Below, piece by piece: positions 23,701 through 34,272 of a stretch of 64,000 nucleotides of DNA. Source of the DNA: Phycomyces blakesleeanus NRRL 1555(-) (lineage: Eukaryota; Mucoromycota; Mucoromycetes; Mucorales; Phycomycetaceae); assembly GCF_001638985.1 (NCBI RefSeq), contig NW_017265144.1, positions 310,001 through 374,000 on the forward strand, written 5' to 3'. Each line of letters begins with the position of its first letter. Within the stretch, counting starts at the first letter, position 1. The notes below the pieces were generated by a model. That model saw only the letters and a program-made list of their open reading frames with translations, did no database searches and was not told where the DNA came from. Both the position numbers and the translations under genes were made by a program.

Positions 23701-24761
23701 GCACAATACCAAGGATCTCTTGACCAAAGTTTTTTAAAAACGAAGCTGCAAGTTGAATATTGGTGTGTTGAACCATATCCGTGCCCAACTATAACAAAAA
23801 AAAAAGTAAATCCCCAATTTGAATAATTCTGAATAATTTTCATACACACACACACACACACGTAAATTAGCAGCCACTTACCAGATCCTTGAGAACACGA
23901 TAAACAAATCCACCTGCTTTGCTGTCTTTCTCGATTTCCTTGTCATCCCTCTTCTTTTCTTTTGATGATCCAATCATACCAGCCACACCATCCCTGGGAG
24001 CCTCCACTCCTTCCAGATTTGCAGAGGCAAGCGAAGGAATTCCATCTTCTACATTCCGCAGCACACCCACGAGCCACAGTTCGACTGCAATGCGTAAGTA
24101 TGTTCTCTGTCGCAAGATACGCGACGTCTCTTCCTTCTCTCTTTGTTCAGGTGTCAGTGTGCTGAGGTGTTGTTTGGTTGGTAATTGAAGTATTTTGAAA
24201 AGTCCAAAAGTCAATAGTAAGGTAAACGTATCTGGGAATCGTTGATGTAGTGCAGAAACAACCTATTGTGTAAAGAAAGAAAGAAAAACGAGAACAATTA
24301 AATATTCAAGTATTTGAGTATATATAAGAATAATGATCATAATAAATAGAATGGAATGTGATATTATGGTTTCATTTACCTCTGCACATGCAGAAATATC
24401 GGTACTGTTTTTACATTTGGCCATGCCTTCTAACACACTGCCGACTATTTCTGAAATGTACTTTTCGAGACTAAGTTTCTTAATGTCATTGAGTAATTGC
24501 TGACTGGAATCTGCTGTGAGAGCTGTCTTGCATTTCTTGATGAATGCCGTATTCTTTTTAATATTACTATCGAGGTTCTTGTATAATGATGGATCTAAAA
24601 TGTACAAATGTATTAGTACATGTATATACATAAAGAAAAGGGGGTTGTTACTTATTTGAAAGACATTATCATTATCATTATTGTTATTTGTTTTACTTGC
24701 CTGCTTTGCCTCGGTCCCAAGCTTCTTTATTCGCGTGCCAAAGGGTTTGTTTTCTATCCAT
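19185..24761 (-). CDS. UPF2: UPF2/NMD2, nonsense-mediated decay factor
   Basis: Eighteen exons on the minus strand: 24761-24701, 24594-24380, 24262-23882, 23788-23373, 23263-23155, 23084-22774, 22685-22526, 22417-22307, 22217-22152, 22031-21846, 21754-21362, 21293-21164, 21012-20855, 20698-20539, 20296-20163, 20044-19852, 19581-19351, 19282-19185. They total 3513 nt, 1170 residues. Three MIF4G domains follow in order (roughly 25-330, 400-690, 710-950), shown by segments like SNIKKNTAFIKKCKT, YEDLPDLRVLVPG and NQRMATMLETVMRKK. Then come an acidic linker (about 955-1000) and a C-terminal UPF1-binding region ending NYEEREEAAARQ...IEERAKLRG. UPF2 bridges UPF3 at the exon junction complex to UPF1 helicase in the cytoplasm and triggers decay of mRNAs with early stops. 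Intron 1 uses a GC donor. CCAAT-type repeats lie upstream. Confidence 0.95.
24595..24700 (-). other. UPF2: GC-AG intron 1 of UPF2
   Basis: Exon 1 (24761-24701, beginning MDRKQTLWHANKEAW) ends CAG and the intron begins GCAAGTAA. There is no GT donor that keeps frame. Joining to 24594 gives the continuous UPF2 N-terminus. GC-AG introns are a known minor class with strong flanking consensus, as here. Confidence 0.8.
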
Positions 24762-24907
24762 TACTGACTGATTTGTGTTTTATGAATATCAAAAAATTAA
24801 AAGACAAAAAAAAGAAAGGTTTACAAAAGAAATCAATACTTGGATTTTAAACTTTTTCTTTTTTCTTTCTTTATTTGGTCTCCCTTATTCGTACTGTATT
24901 TCCACCG

Positions 24908-25007
24908 TCAATTGGTCGCTTTATTGAAAAAAATTAGCCGTATTTCAAATTTAAATTGGTCTCTTTCCTGAACTTCAATTGGTCCTTTTTCCGAACCTCA
25001 ATTGGTC
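24908..25007 (-). promoter_or_regulatory. array of CCAAT-type sites upstream of UPF2
   Basis: ATTGGTC (GACCAAT on the UPF2 strand) occurs at 24911, 24954, 24978 and 25001, with a weaker TTTGGTC at 24874. The last three are spaced 23-24 bp and lie in a tandem unit roughly TCAATTGGTCCTTTTTCCGA. They sit 150-245 bp upstream of the UPF2 ATG, a usual distance for CCAAT boxes bound by the HAP/NF-Y complex. Confidence 0.6.
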
Positions 25008-25504
25008 AGTTACAGTGGTTTTCGCTTAAAAACCAAATTTTTGGAAAATAATCTTTCAAAAACTAATAAAAAAAAATGAAACTGGGAAGTGGAAAAGGTA
25101 CAAAGGTCAAAAGGATTCAAATAGATTTACTGTCTGATTTCAGTCCTCTCGTTCCCTCTCCCACGTTCATAATGTTTCCTTTTATCACCTTTATCAATAT
25201 TCGGCAGTAGTTGAGTATTAGGCTTAAATCAACAATGAAAAGCACGTTAAACAATGATACAGAATACCTTCATCTCTTTAATCCCTCTTCCTCTTGATGG
25301 CACCCACAAAAAATGACTATTCTCGCTACTGCTGTTAATAATGTCTATTATGAAATAATTGAGTCAAACAGTATCTGGTTGTGAAAGATGTTGATATGAT
25401 CGATAGACAAATGATAAATATTTATTATTAAATAATGGATCAGTTATTTAGGGCATTTAATGCTATTGTTTGTTGAAAAAATAAAATAAAGAATTGTTCG
25501 AAAG
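25008..25504. other. intergenic, no gene seen
   Basis: AT-rich sequence between the UPF2 promoter and the decayed gene on the minus strand. Nothing further was recognised. Confidence 0.4.
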
Positions 25505-26290
25505 TTATTTTAATCCAACTGTATGATCCACGACTGCTTGTCTCCAGGCCTGAATCTTTGGAATTTCTTTAAAAGCTTCGACACACTTTCTCGGGGACGT
25601 GGGAGCTCCAATGGACTCACGAATGGATCGGAAGAGCATATTATTATAACTGGTTAACTTTTCGAAGTAAATACATGTATCTGCTGTGACAAAAAGAACA
25701 ATAATTGAGCACAGAGTACTTGAAGATAAATCGTAATCTTACCATAATAACGCTCACAGAACGTTTGTAATTTAGTTAAAGACAATTGAGCACTGAGCAC
25801 AATTATCAGTTTTGAGTAGATCTTGATAATATCACGATGATTTTTTTTGTATTTGAGGTTTGATCATTGTGCCCCCCACAGAAAATCCAATTAAACTTGC
25901 TGAGTAGGACCTGTTATCAAACTTTATTAATACGCCGTCCCGCTTTGTCCTATTCATAGCAAAGAACTTGCATTCTAGCCAATCCAACTCAAGTATACCG
26001 TTATTAGAGATAAGCAATTGCTTTACAATGAAAATGATGAAGTATGTGGCAACTGTTCGTTCAAGCACTCGTTGGTCAAACGAGTTTCTGGGGTGAATAC
26101 ATAAAGTCCAGGCTAAAAATGAATAGGTTAGAAATATTAAAGCATAGACAGGATTATAGTTGAAAATGCATTACAAGTGGCGGGTTGTGACTTCAATGAA
26201 AGCTGCATCCGAATGGCCAGTGGAATTAAACACTTTATTGAAACCTACGGCTCTTAGGGATACAGAATATTTGTATAAAGACTTTCTTTT
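25505..26290 (-). pseudogene. remnant of an unrecognised multi-exon gene
   Basis: Coding-like pieces read on the minus strand. One is an exon with GHSDAAFIEVTTRHL (about 26280-26168). Another begins at 26112 (WTLCIHPRNSFDQRV) and continues to LIGFSVGG near 25880. A third piece reads HRDIIKIYSKLIIVLSAQLS then ERYY. A last exon, about 25690-25505, contains LFRSIRESIGAPTSPRKC and ends in TAA at 25505. Between the second and third pieces the frame shifts twice, at a G6 run and an A8 run, and the first intron junction is out of phase. I do not recognise the family. The segments look like one host or element-borne protein that has decayed, unless the homopolymer shifts are base-calling errors. Confidence 0.55.
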
Positions 26291-26521
26291 GTGGTTTGCA
26301 AAAAAGAGTGAATGGAGATTGCTTACCAGTTGGTGCTGTCAAACTATGGGAATATAATTAGGGGAAAGAAAGAGAAAGACATGATATGCGTAAGAAGGCC
26401 AATAAACAATAAAATATCCAGCTATATTGCGTCACACTCTAATTACAACAACTCCTTATGATTCTCTATATAGCAGACGGTTGAGATAGTGTATTTATGA
26501 TTATTTATTATTTCTTTCTTA

Positions 26522-26945
26522 GAGAGGATGTCTTCGAACCTGAATTGCAAGCGTTTGCAAATTTGTATTTTACGCGGCGAATTAAATTCCAATATGTTTT
26601 TTGCCAACTTCATGATGGAGGCCACAGTGAGCATTTGACGCCAAAAGTTAGTGAATCCCTGATTTTTTGCTTCAAATGCTCACTAAATGTCTACTAGAAA
26701 TTTAGCTTTTTTCTTCCCCTTTAAAACAAAGTATATGATAGCCAAGGGTCGCTTCTTTGTACTTACTTAATATAATAAGCCTCAGGAAGTCAGGTTTATT
26801 AATGTCTATTTCCTTTACATTTCTTAGTATTAATGTTTTCAACTTATAAATCCTCATAACTGTGCCTGAGTTTTATTTATTTTTGATTGAGTTTTACAAA
26901 TAATTATTTTTTAGCCGTCTTATTATCACAACTCGACATCCTCTC
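26522..26945. mobile_element. TA-flanked MITE, copy 1 (424 bp)
   Basis: Ends are GAGAGGATGTCTTCGAACC and, inverted, GACATCCTCTC preceded by AACTC. Both sides are flanked by TA (26520-26521, 26946-26947). Another copy lies in opposite orientation at 53009-53438, and a lone terminus at 48826-48845. Internal sequence contains an inverted pair AGTGAGCATTTG / CAAATGCTCACT around 26624-26686. Non-coding. Confidence 0.85.
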
Positions 26946-26947
26946 TA

Positions 26948-27529
26948 TTTATACTTGTCTATTATTATTATTATTATTATATTTTTACAATAAAAATTTC
27001 TTTTGAAACATTTAACAAATATTAAAGTCTGACCCCAACCCAGAAAAATGTATATAACCATAAAGCATTAATTATGAGTGACGTTACATACTTTCAGCCT
27101 GTCCAGAATGCCCTGCCAGAATGTCCTGTCAGGCTGTCCTACCAAATTGTCCTACCAGGCTGTCCGTAAGGTTTCCCTTTTTCTTTTGGGTGAGTTTGAG
27201 GCAATTGACCAAACGTCACTCGTGACGGGTCCTCAACTGGATCTCCAAAAAAGGTATCTATACACCATGTCTAGTAAAGTTATACCTCTTGGCTCGTGCC
27301 TTTCTTTTTTGCTTTTGCTTTTGTTTTTGTTTTTTATTCTTATTTTTATTTTATTTTGTTATTTGTTTCTTCTTTCCTTTTATCCTTAAAAAAATTACCA
27401 AACCAAACCAATTGTCCTTTATCTCGCCTCCCCCTTTTTTTTCATCCCCTCTCTATCCATCTTTATATCTTCATTTTAATTATTGTATAAAAACCCACAC
27501 ACACAACAAATAATAAAAAAAAAGTATCA
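26948..27529. promoter_or_regulatory. AP-2 mu upstream region
   Basis: This stretch lies between the MITE and the AP-2 mu ATG. It contains a 13-bp tandem array at 27098-27163 and a pyrimidine-rich leader (27296-27480). No TATA box is obvious. The ORFs here are translations of the repeat and of T-rich sequence. Confidence 0.5.
27098..27163. repeat. 13-bp tandem array upstream of AP-2 mu
   Basis: Five units: CCTGTCCAGAATGC, CCTGCCAGAATGT, CCTGTCAGGCTGT, CCTACCAAATTGT, CCTACCAGGCTGT. The period is 13 bp after a 14-bp first unit. It lies about 370-430 bp upstream of the ATG. Confidence 0.85.
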
Positions 27530-29838
27530 ATGATTAGCGCATTTTTTATCTACAACCAAAAGGGTGAAGTCCTCATCTCACGTCTCTATCGTCATGACCT
27601 CAGGTAAGAATATATCTTTAAAAAAAAAGAGAGAAAGAAAGAAAAAGTACTTTTAATGCAACCGAGTACAAATGAAGAATGAACCAATACTTGTAAAAAT
27701 AATAAAAAGCATCCAAAATTATTTTTACTTCTTTCTAATTGACAACACTCTATTCTTCTCATCCTCTTCTTTATCCATCTCTATTTGAACCTCGAACTCG
27801 ACCACAACAATCGATAAACAACAATTGTACAAACTCCACCACACCACACCATATTATACTACACTGTATACAGACGATCTGTTGCTGACATTTTCCGGAT
27901 TCAGGTCATCTCAAACACTGACGTCCGTTCACCCATCATCACTCTCGGCTCAACATCCTTTTTTCACGTGCGTCATGAAAACCTGTACATTGTGGCGGTC
28001 ACCAAATGGAATGCAAACGCTGCTCTGGTATTCGAATTGTGTTACAGAGTAATCAACATCGGTCGAAGCTATTTTGGCAAATTTGATGAAGAAGCAGTCA
28101 AGAACAACTTTGTATTGATTTATGAGCTTTTGGATGGTGAGAGAAAGACCTAATTAAGAGACTATGATATTTCCTGGAGGAAACTGAAGAGGGCGAGGAG
28201 GGCGAGGGGATTATAGACATACACAAGAAAAAGTCAATTGAATTGAATTGGGTACTTACAACAACTATTAAAAAAATTGTTTAGAAATTCTCGACTTTGG
28301 TTATCCACAAAATAGTGAGACTGATACATTGAAGATGTACATCACAACCGAAGGGGTAAAGTCCGAGAGAGCAGTGGAAGACTCGAGCAGAATTACTATC
28401 CAGGCCACAGGTGCAATCTCATGGAGACGCAATGACATCAAGTACAGAAAGAATGAGGCCTTTATCGATGTCATTGAGAGTATGAACTTATTGATGAGCA
28501 ATACAGGTAAAGAAATAATAAATAGCAAATAAGAAGAGAAGGAATAATATCTTTTTATCTCTCTCTCTTTGTATGTCTATTATTATTATTTTTGGGTTAA
28601 ACTATTTGTGAGTATTTATTAATCTTTTCTTTATTCGTTTTGTGTAGGAACTGTTCTGAGAGCTGATGTTGCAGGACAGATTCTTATGCGTGCTTATCTG
28701 TCAGGTACACCAGAGTGCAAATTCGGACTCAATGACAAACTATTGGTAGACAATGATACTGTAAACCGTACCACGCAAGTATCTAGATATATATATTTGT
28801 CTTATTATTTTAAAAAAAGAAGGTAAGATTAGTAAGAACTTATTCTAACGGATTTTTTTTTATTTCAATTATTAGTGCTCGTCGTGCAAATGCTGTTGAA
28901 ATTGATGATTGCCAATTCCATCAGTGTGTTAAGCTTGGAAGCTTTGACAACGATCGTACCATCAGTTTTACTCCTCCAGATGGTGAATTCGAATTGATGA
29001 AGTAAGTTATATATATATATATATATATATATAATTTCTTTATATTTCTTTATATGATTGTGTGTGTGTTTTTTCGCAATTGGATAGCTTATGTGTGTTT
29101 ATTGTATAATAGATATCGTACTACAGAAAATGTCAATCTTCCTTTCAAAGTACACCCTGTAGTAAATGAAATTGGAAAGACTAGAGTAGAATACAAAATC
29201 AATGTCAAGGCCAACTTCTCACCAAAGCTGAGTGCCAATAATGTTATCTTGAGAATTCCTACTCCCCTCAACTCGGCCAAGGTAGAGGTCAAGGTCAGCT
29301 CTGGCGGAAAGGCAAAATATGCACCATCCGAGAATTGTATTATTTGGAAGTATGTGATTGTGTGATCTTGTGCCGATTATTATTATTATTTTGGATGTAG
29401 ATGTACCAAACAAGTGGCCCAGACTTTTAACAATATTACAATTTTTAGGATTCCTCGTTTCCAAGGTCAGTCAGAGCACACTTTGAGTGGTGAGGCAGAA
29501 CTTACTTCAATGACCCACAAACGTGTGTGGTCACGACCTCCAATTTCGATGGACTTCCAGGTAAGAAGACATATAGGAATTGTTTTGTACACGACAATTA
29601 ATTACTTATCTTTTAAAGGTCTTGATGTTTACATCTTCGGGACTCTTGGTGAGATTCCTCAAGGTGTTTGAGAAGAGTGGCTATCAGTCTGTTAAATGGG
29701 TCAGGTATATGACAAAAGCAGGCTCATACCAAATCAGGGTAAGTTATTGTACCGGAATATATGTTTAATACATAATTAAATAAGACAGAAAAATATTAAT
29801 AAGCCTATTATTTGATTTCTTTTTCTTTTAGTTTTAAG
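27530..29838 (+). CDS. AP-2 complex subunit mu (clathrin adaptor medium chain)
   Basis: Nine exons: 27530-27603, 27874-28136, 28285-28506, 28648-28774, 28876-29001, 29113-29349, 29449-29560, 29619-29738, 29833-29838; 428 residues. The longin-like N-domain (1-140, [20 protein letters not shown]) is joined by a linker to the mu-homology domain (about 165-428). The linker keeps the kinase-target segment [11 protein letters not shown], with Thr154 matching the human Thr156 site. The protein links cargo with Tyr-based signals and PIP2 to clathrin at the plasma membrane. Strong residue-level match to animal AP2M and yeast Apm4 excludes mu1/mu3. Odd: intron 4 (28775-28875) has a GC donor (GCAAGT), and the last exon encodes one residue plus the stop codon. 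A 13-bp array lies upstream. Confidence 0.95.
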
Positions 29839-31080
29839 AAGGTGTATATGTGTGTGTATATTTAATGATATACAAAGAGATGGAAATATGGCTAAAAAGA
29901 AAGAAGCACTTACACTTCACATTTACAACAACAACAACAAAAAGCACGTACACCTACCATCTTACTATCTACAATTTACACTTACACTTACACCAACATT
30001 TCCACCAACATTTCTACCTAAATTTCTACCTACACTTACATCTACACCTACACAAACAATACATACACACATATATAAATATAAATATAAATATAAATAT
30101 ATTATATTATATTATATTATATTATTCTGTATATCATTTTCTCATCTTCTCCTTCATACTATTCTATACCATATTATTCTTTAATGATTATTTTCTGTTA
30201 AAAAACGATTTTATAATGAATGAAACTTCATTGTAATATTCTATCTAAAACAATAATATCATGTATTTGTTCTATAAATCAATTAAATAAAAAGATAAGT
30301 AGATAAACTGTACTTGTTTAAGTATACACCCTTTTTCGTAATAAGAAAAGCAATGTAACAAGTGTTGGTTATCTAAAAAAAAAAGTCATTTTGATATTCT
30401 TTAGTATTAAAACATCAATCACTTAAAAAGAAAACAACATGTATAAGGCTAGAGAGAGAGAGGGTATGTGTGTGTGTGTTCATTAAGTAATAATCATTAT
30501 CAACAAACCTTTTTGTAGTTTAAATATATTTGAATGTTGCCTACTCCTATTTGTTTTACAATGCATTCACACGCATAAATATACTCACAGTGCAAGAGTA
30601 TAATTCGAATTTAAATAAGAAGAGTAAGCAAGTATTAATGAATTGCAAAATACAACCTTCAATATTCTGTATAAAAGAATAATTCACCAAAAAATTATAA
30701 AAAATTTACTAATATTCTTGTTAAGATATTACAAACGCATGGTAGAATATTTGTATACTAAAAAGACCTTTAGAAACAATTCTAAAATAAAATAAAAGCC
30801 TACATGGAGAATTGGGAGTAGTGGACGTAGAAAATGATAATTAAGATGACCACTAAGAATATTACTGGATATAACAAAGTCTCATTTCATTTATATCATG
30901 ATACTGTAAAGAGTATATTTCCGTTAAACATATTAAACTTGACGTGCTTAATATTACATGCGACATTTGATATTTTGGATTTATTAGAAGAAGAAATAAA
31001 ATAACTAAACTGCTGCTGCGTATCTATATCTCTTAATTTTACAGGTACACAACGTTCCATCCTAGCCTGTTTAAAGGAAT
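29839..31080. other. AP-2 mu 3' flank, low complexity
   Basis: It contains TACACTTACA/ACACCTACC-type repeats, ATAAAT and ATTAT runs (30060-30125), and AT-rich sequence. ORFs are repeat translations. No gene was recognised. Confidence 0.55.
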
Positions 31081-31675
31081 AAAGAAATAATGAAAGACCG
31101 TATATGAACTTCAGTTCTCTTTTTGAGCAGCTTGATAACTTGATTCTATCAAAAGTTACGGGGCTTTTTTTTTTATCTAAAAAAAAGCCTTGAGATTTTA
31201 GTTTTCATTCATAATTGCACCAAAACAGCCACTGTACTTTTTATCACAAATAATATACTAGTTTTTGAGAATATTTCAAGCCAACTATTTTGTGGCTATT
31301 TTTTTTTCCTAGATTCAAATCGAACTCTGACTTTTTATCAAGATGGAAAAAAAAACATATGGTGACAAAGGTTCCTAAGTCTTTCAATAATCTGCTTCTA
31401 TTCACGTCCGGTTCTTGGCTATATCAAACTAGTCTTTATGGTGCATTTTATCAGAGTATAAAAAATAAGCTGTATTATCTATATACTGGGTTAAAATATC
31501 CTTTTCCTTATTGCAACAAAAATACAAAATTCATACAATATATTTCCGTATTGTAATCATATTAAAGTTTATGCTAGCTTTAAATTGATATTGTGTGCAA
31601 TCCAGAATGATAAACATCCTCAAAATTCTGGATTCAAAGCCTTTAAACTTTATATATTGTGCAACTTGAAAATAT

Positions 31676-31690
31676 CACATAAATACTTTG
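31676..31690 (+). promoter_or_regulatory. probable TATA region of membrane gene copy 1
   Basis: TCACATAAATACTTT lies about 135 bp before the ATG at 31823. The equivalent TCATATAAATACTCT near 34145 precedes copy 2 at a similar distance. Conservation between paralogues supports a core promoter. Confidence 0.45.
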
Positions 31691-31822
31691 TTTTTTCCCA
31701 ATTAATTGGGTGCTCTTCTAATAAAAGTAATAATACCAAACAAACAGCCTATTATCATTCTACTCCTCTACTCCTCTACTCCTCTTAATCTCTTTTTTTT
31801 TTGTAAATTTCTATGTTGTGGA

Positions 31823-33295
31823 ATGCTTCTACAAAGATTATCAATTATTTTATGTATTTTACTATTGGCATTTATACCCAAATGCTATGCTCCGCCGATT
31901 CAGCAAGATGATTCTCCATTTATCAGTAAATTGCCTGTAGTTTCAATTTTGCGGATTGTCTTTGTCAGTTACATAGCACATATCGTTACCATCCGCCCTA
32001 CAACCGGTATCAGTACCTTTTCTACGCTAGAACGGCGTATTATGGGGTTTCTATTTCCTTCCAGTGAAATTGGCATTATATTGGGGTCTATGTACAAAGC
32101 ATATTATGGAGATGAAATACTCAAAATCACCAAGTATAAGCCCTTTTTGGAACGCTACGATAAAGAAATCGAAGGAGAAATCTTCAAAGTCAAAAATAAG
32201 AACGACCAAAGTTTACAAGCCTCGACAATAACAGCTTTACCAGACTCAACAACGTCAGCCTCGTTAGACAGAACAAGAACGGCTTCAATGGACGGAATAA
32301 AGTCAACTTTATTAGATGGAGTAAAGAGAGTATCATTTGACTCAAGGTCAACATCATCAGACTCATTCTCCTTGGATGGTCAATCTGCAACCGAATCCAA
32401 AAATGACGAGGATTATGACACAAAATATAACGAGACCAACAACAAATTCTCAAGCGTTGTAAACCTAAGAAATCGACTAGTAAAGGATACCAGAGAAGAA
32501 AATAATCTTAATCACCCTCAAAATGCAGCGTATTTAGCCGCCTTTCTTCATATAATGGGACCCAAAAGAGCAAAGAAAATTAAACACTGTATACTAGCAA
32601 ATTCTTTAATCCTTGGCTCGGAAAATAACACTGGTGGCGCAGAAGACTCGAACTACATTGAAGGGCTGACTATCAATGGTCCTGGAGCAGCCTGTAATTA
32701 TCAATACAAAATAAACTTAAATGATACCCATTTCATGACAGACGATATGATCAATCAACTCGAAACGGCCCACTATATCGACAACATCCCGTATATTGAA
32801 ATATTTATTACAATTGTACAGCTGTTTTTTACGGCGATTGAATGCATGGAAATAGACGGGGACAGATGGGTCAAGCTTATTATGATTATATACACTATAA
32901 TGTCAGTACTTCAGACAGTTTCTCTAATTGCATTGCATAAGCAAACAGCGACGTTTAGTGTCATAAAATATGACCGATTTGTCATTATTAAATATGATCA
33001 CTATCATAATAATGTACCTCCACATAAGTCTTTTTATGATAAATTAGATGTAAATGTCTTTTGTTTTTTGGCAGGAATAATATCATTCTTGCTACTTGGT
33101 ATATGGGCAGATTATAATAATCATAGTGTCACAGAATGGCTTGTAATTTCATGGATTATTAGTCCTTTAGCTCTCTATTTCATGTTTTTTTTAAGTACCA
33201 TGGATATATTAGGTATCATAGGGATGGGTATTTTGTTAATTACCTGCTTTGGGCTTCTTATTTCTGCCACAATTATTGGATATTTACCAAAGTAA
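31823..33295 (+). CDS. unrecognised multi-pass membrane protein, copy 1 (intact)
   Basis: 490 residues from the ATG at 31823. I chose it over the earlier in-frame start because it opens a clear signal peptide (MLLQRLSIILCILLLAFIPKC) and matches copy 3. The segment APPIQQDD follows it. Hydrophobic segments then occur at VSILRIVFVSYIAHIV and IMGFLFPSSEIGIILG, and near YIEIFITIVQLFFTAIE, IMIIYTIMSVLQTVSLIAL, CFLAGIISFLLLGIW, WLVISWIISPLAL and the C-terminus. That is about seven membrane spans. A Ser/Asp octapeptide array (32213-32356) separates the N-terminal spans from a conserved block, AAYLAAFLHIMGPKRAKKIK. Other invariants among paralogues are ECMEIDGDRWVK, WADYN.HS.TEWLV and a final GYLPK. 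I do not recognise the family. Location is likely the secretory pathway or cell surface; function unknown. Confidence 0.75.
   Translation: MLLQRLSIILCILLLAFIPKCYAPPIQQDDSPFISKLPVVSILRIVFVSYIAHIVTIRPTTGISTFSTLERRIMGFLFPSSEIGIILGSMYKAYYGDEILKITKYKPFLERYDKEIEGEIFKVKNKNDQSLQASTITALPDSTTSASLDRTRTASMDGIKSTLLDGVKRVSFDSRSTSSDSFSLDGQSATESKNDEDYDTKYNETNNKFSSVVNLRNRLVKDTREENNLNHPQNAAYLAAFLHIMGPKRAKKIKHCILANSLILGSENNTGGAEDSNYIEGLTINGPGAACNYQYKINLNDTHFMTDDMINQLETAHYIDNIPYIEIFITIVQLFFTAIECMEIDGDRWVKLIMIIYTIMSVLQTVSLIALHKQTATFSVIKYDRFVIIKYDHYHNNVPPHKSFYDKLDVNVFCFLAGIISFLLLGIWADYNNHSVTEWLVISWIISPLALYFMFFLSTMDILGIIGMGILLITCFGLLISATIIGYLPK
32213..32356 (+). repeat. 24-bp coding minisatellite (octapeptide repeats)
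   Basis: Six 24-bp units encode LQASTITA, LPDSTTSA, SLDRTRTA, SMDGIKST, LLDGVKRV, SFDSRSTS. The same period and motif recur in copy 3 at 56718-56885. The array keeps frame, so unit gain or loss would change loop length without breaking the protein. Confidence 0.85.
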
Positions 33296-34272
33296 TAGTA
33301 TAGCTCATTTTTTTTGTATTTCAAATGATAATGTATATCTCTTGTTGCAATTAATAAAATTCATAAAACATTTATGACATATTTATCAGAATATCTCTTT
33401 CTACTTTCAGTGTACTTTCTCACTTCATTACCTTACCTCAGGCTAATTTCACACTTCTTTAAAACCGCTCAATACTATGTACATTTTGATTTGAAGGTAT
33501 ATGTCTTTTCATCCATACCCATTTAAAAAAATAAATGAAGGAAAAGGAGACAAGATCTATATATATATATCCAGTATGGCTTCCTTTATAAAGCTTATCT
33601 GGTCTTTTATTTTGGCTTTTTAAAATTCTTGATTACCTCAAGAGTTACAGATCTTTGACAAAAAAAAAACCACTCCAGGTATTCAGTGTTTATTTCAGGT
33701 TGTGCCACAACAGCCACTATGTCTTTTATAGTATGCAATACACAAGTATTTGCAAACATTTTAAGCCATCTATCTTATGGTTATTGGTCATAAACTCAAA
33801 TTGAAGTTTAGCTTGTGTATCAAAACATTAACATTTGTGTTAGCATTTGTTCTTAAACCTGTCACTACTTTATTACTAGCAGTACTAGTCTCTGACTACC
33901 TCTAATGTCCTCAAAATAAATATTCCTCAAGTATAATAACCAAGCTATATACTGTCTTTAGACTACTAAGATGCCCGCTTATTCCAACATAATACGAAAC
34001 GCATACCTAATATTACTATAGTGTAATCGTATTAGAACTTATTTTAGCTATAGAATTATATTGCGTAGGCTTTGAATGGTTGAGCATTCTCGCCATTTGC
34101 ATTCTAAGCCTTTGAATCTTATACATTATATCACTTGAAAGCATCATATAAATACTCTATCTTCCCAATAAGTTTCGTATTATAATTAAAATAAATAAAT
34201 ACCAATTAAATATCCCTACTATCCCTCTATATTTCTCTTGTTTTTATTTGCACTGTAAAATTACAAATACTA
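33296..34272. other. spacer between duplicated membrane genes
   Basis: It contains the 3' flank of copy 1 and the duplicated promoter region of copy 2. No additional gene. Confidence 0.5.

Noticed and set aside
27078..27389. 103-residue ORF upstream of AP-2 mu
   Set aside because: It translates the 13-bp tandem array and T-rich leader; the repeating CQ/CP pattern is a repeat artefact.
29850..30236. Two overlapping ORFs of about 110-128 residues
   Set aside because: Simple repeats (TACACTTACA, ATAAAT) read in frame; no domain.
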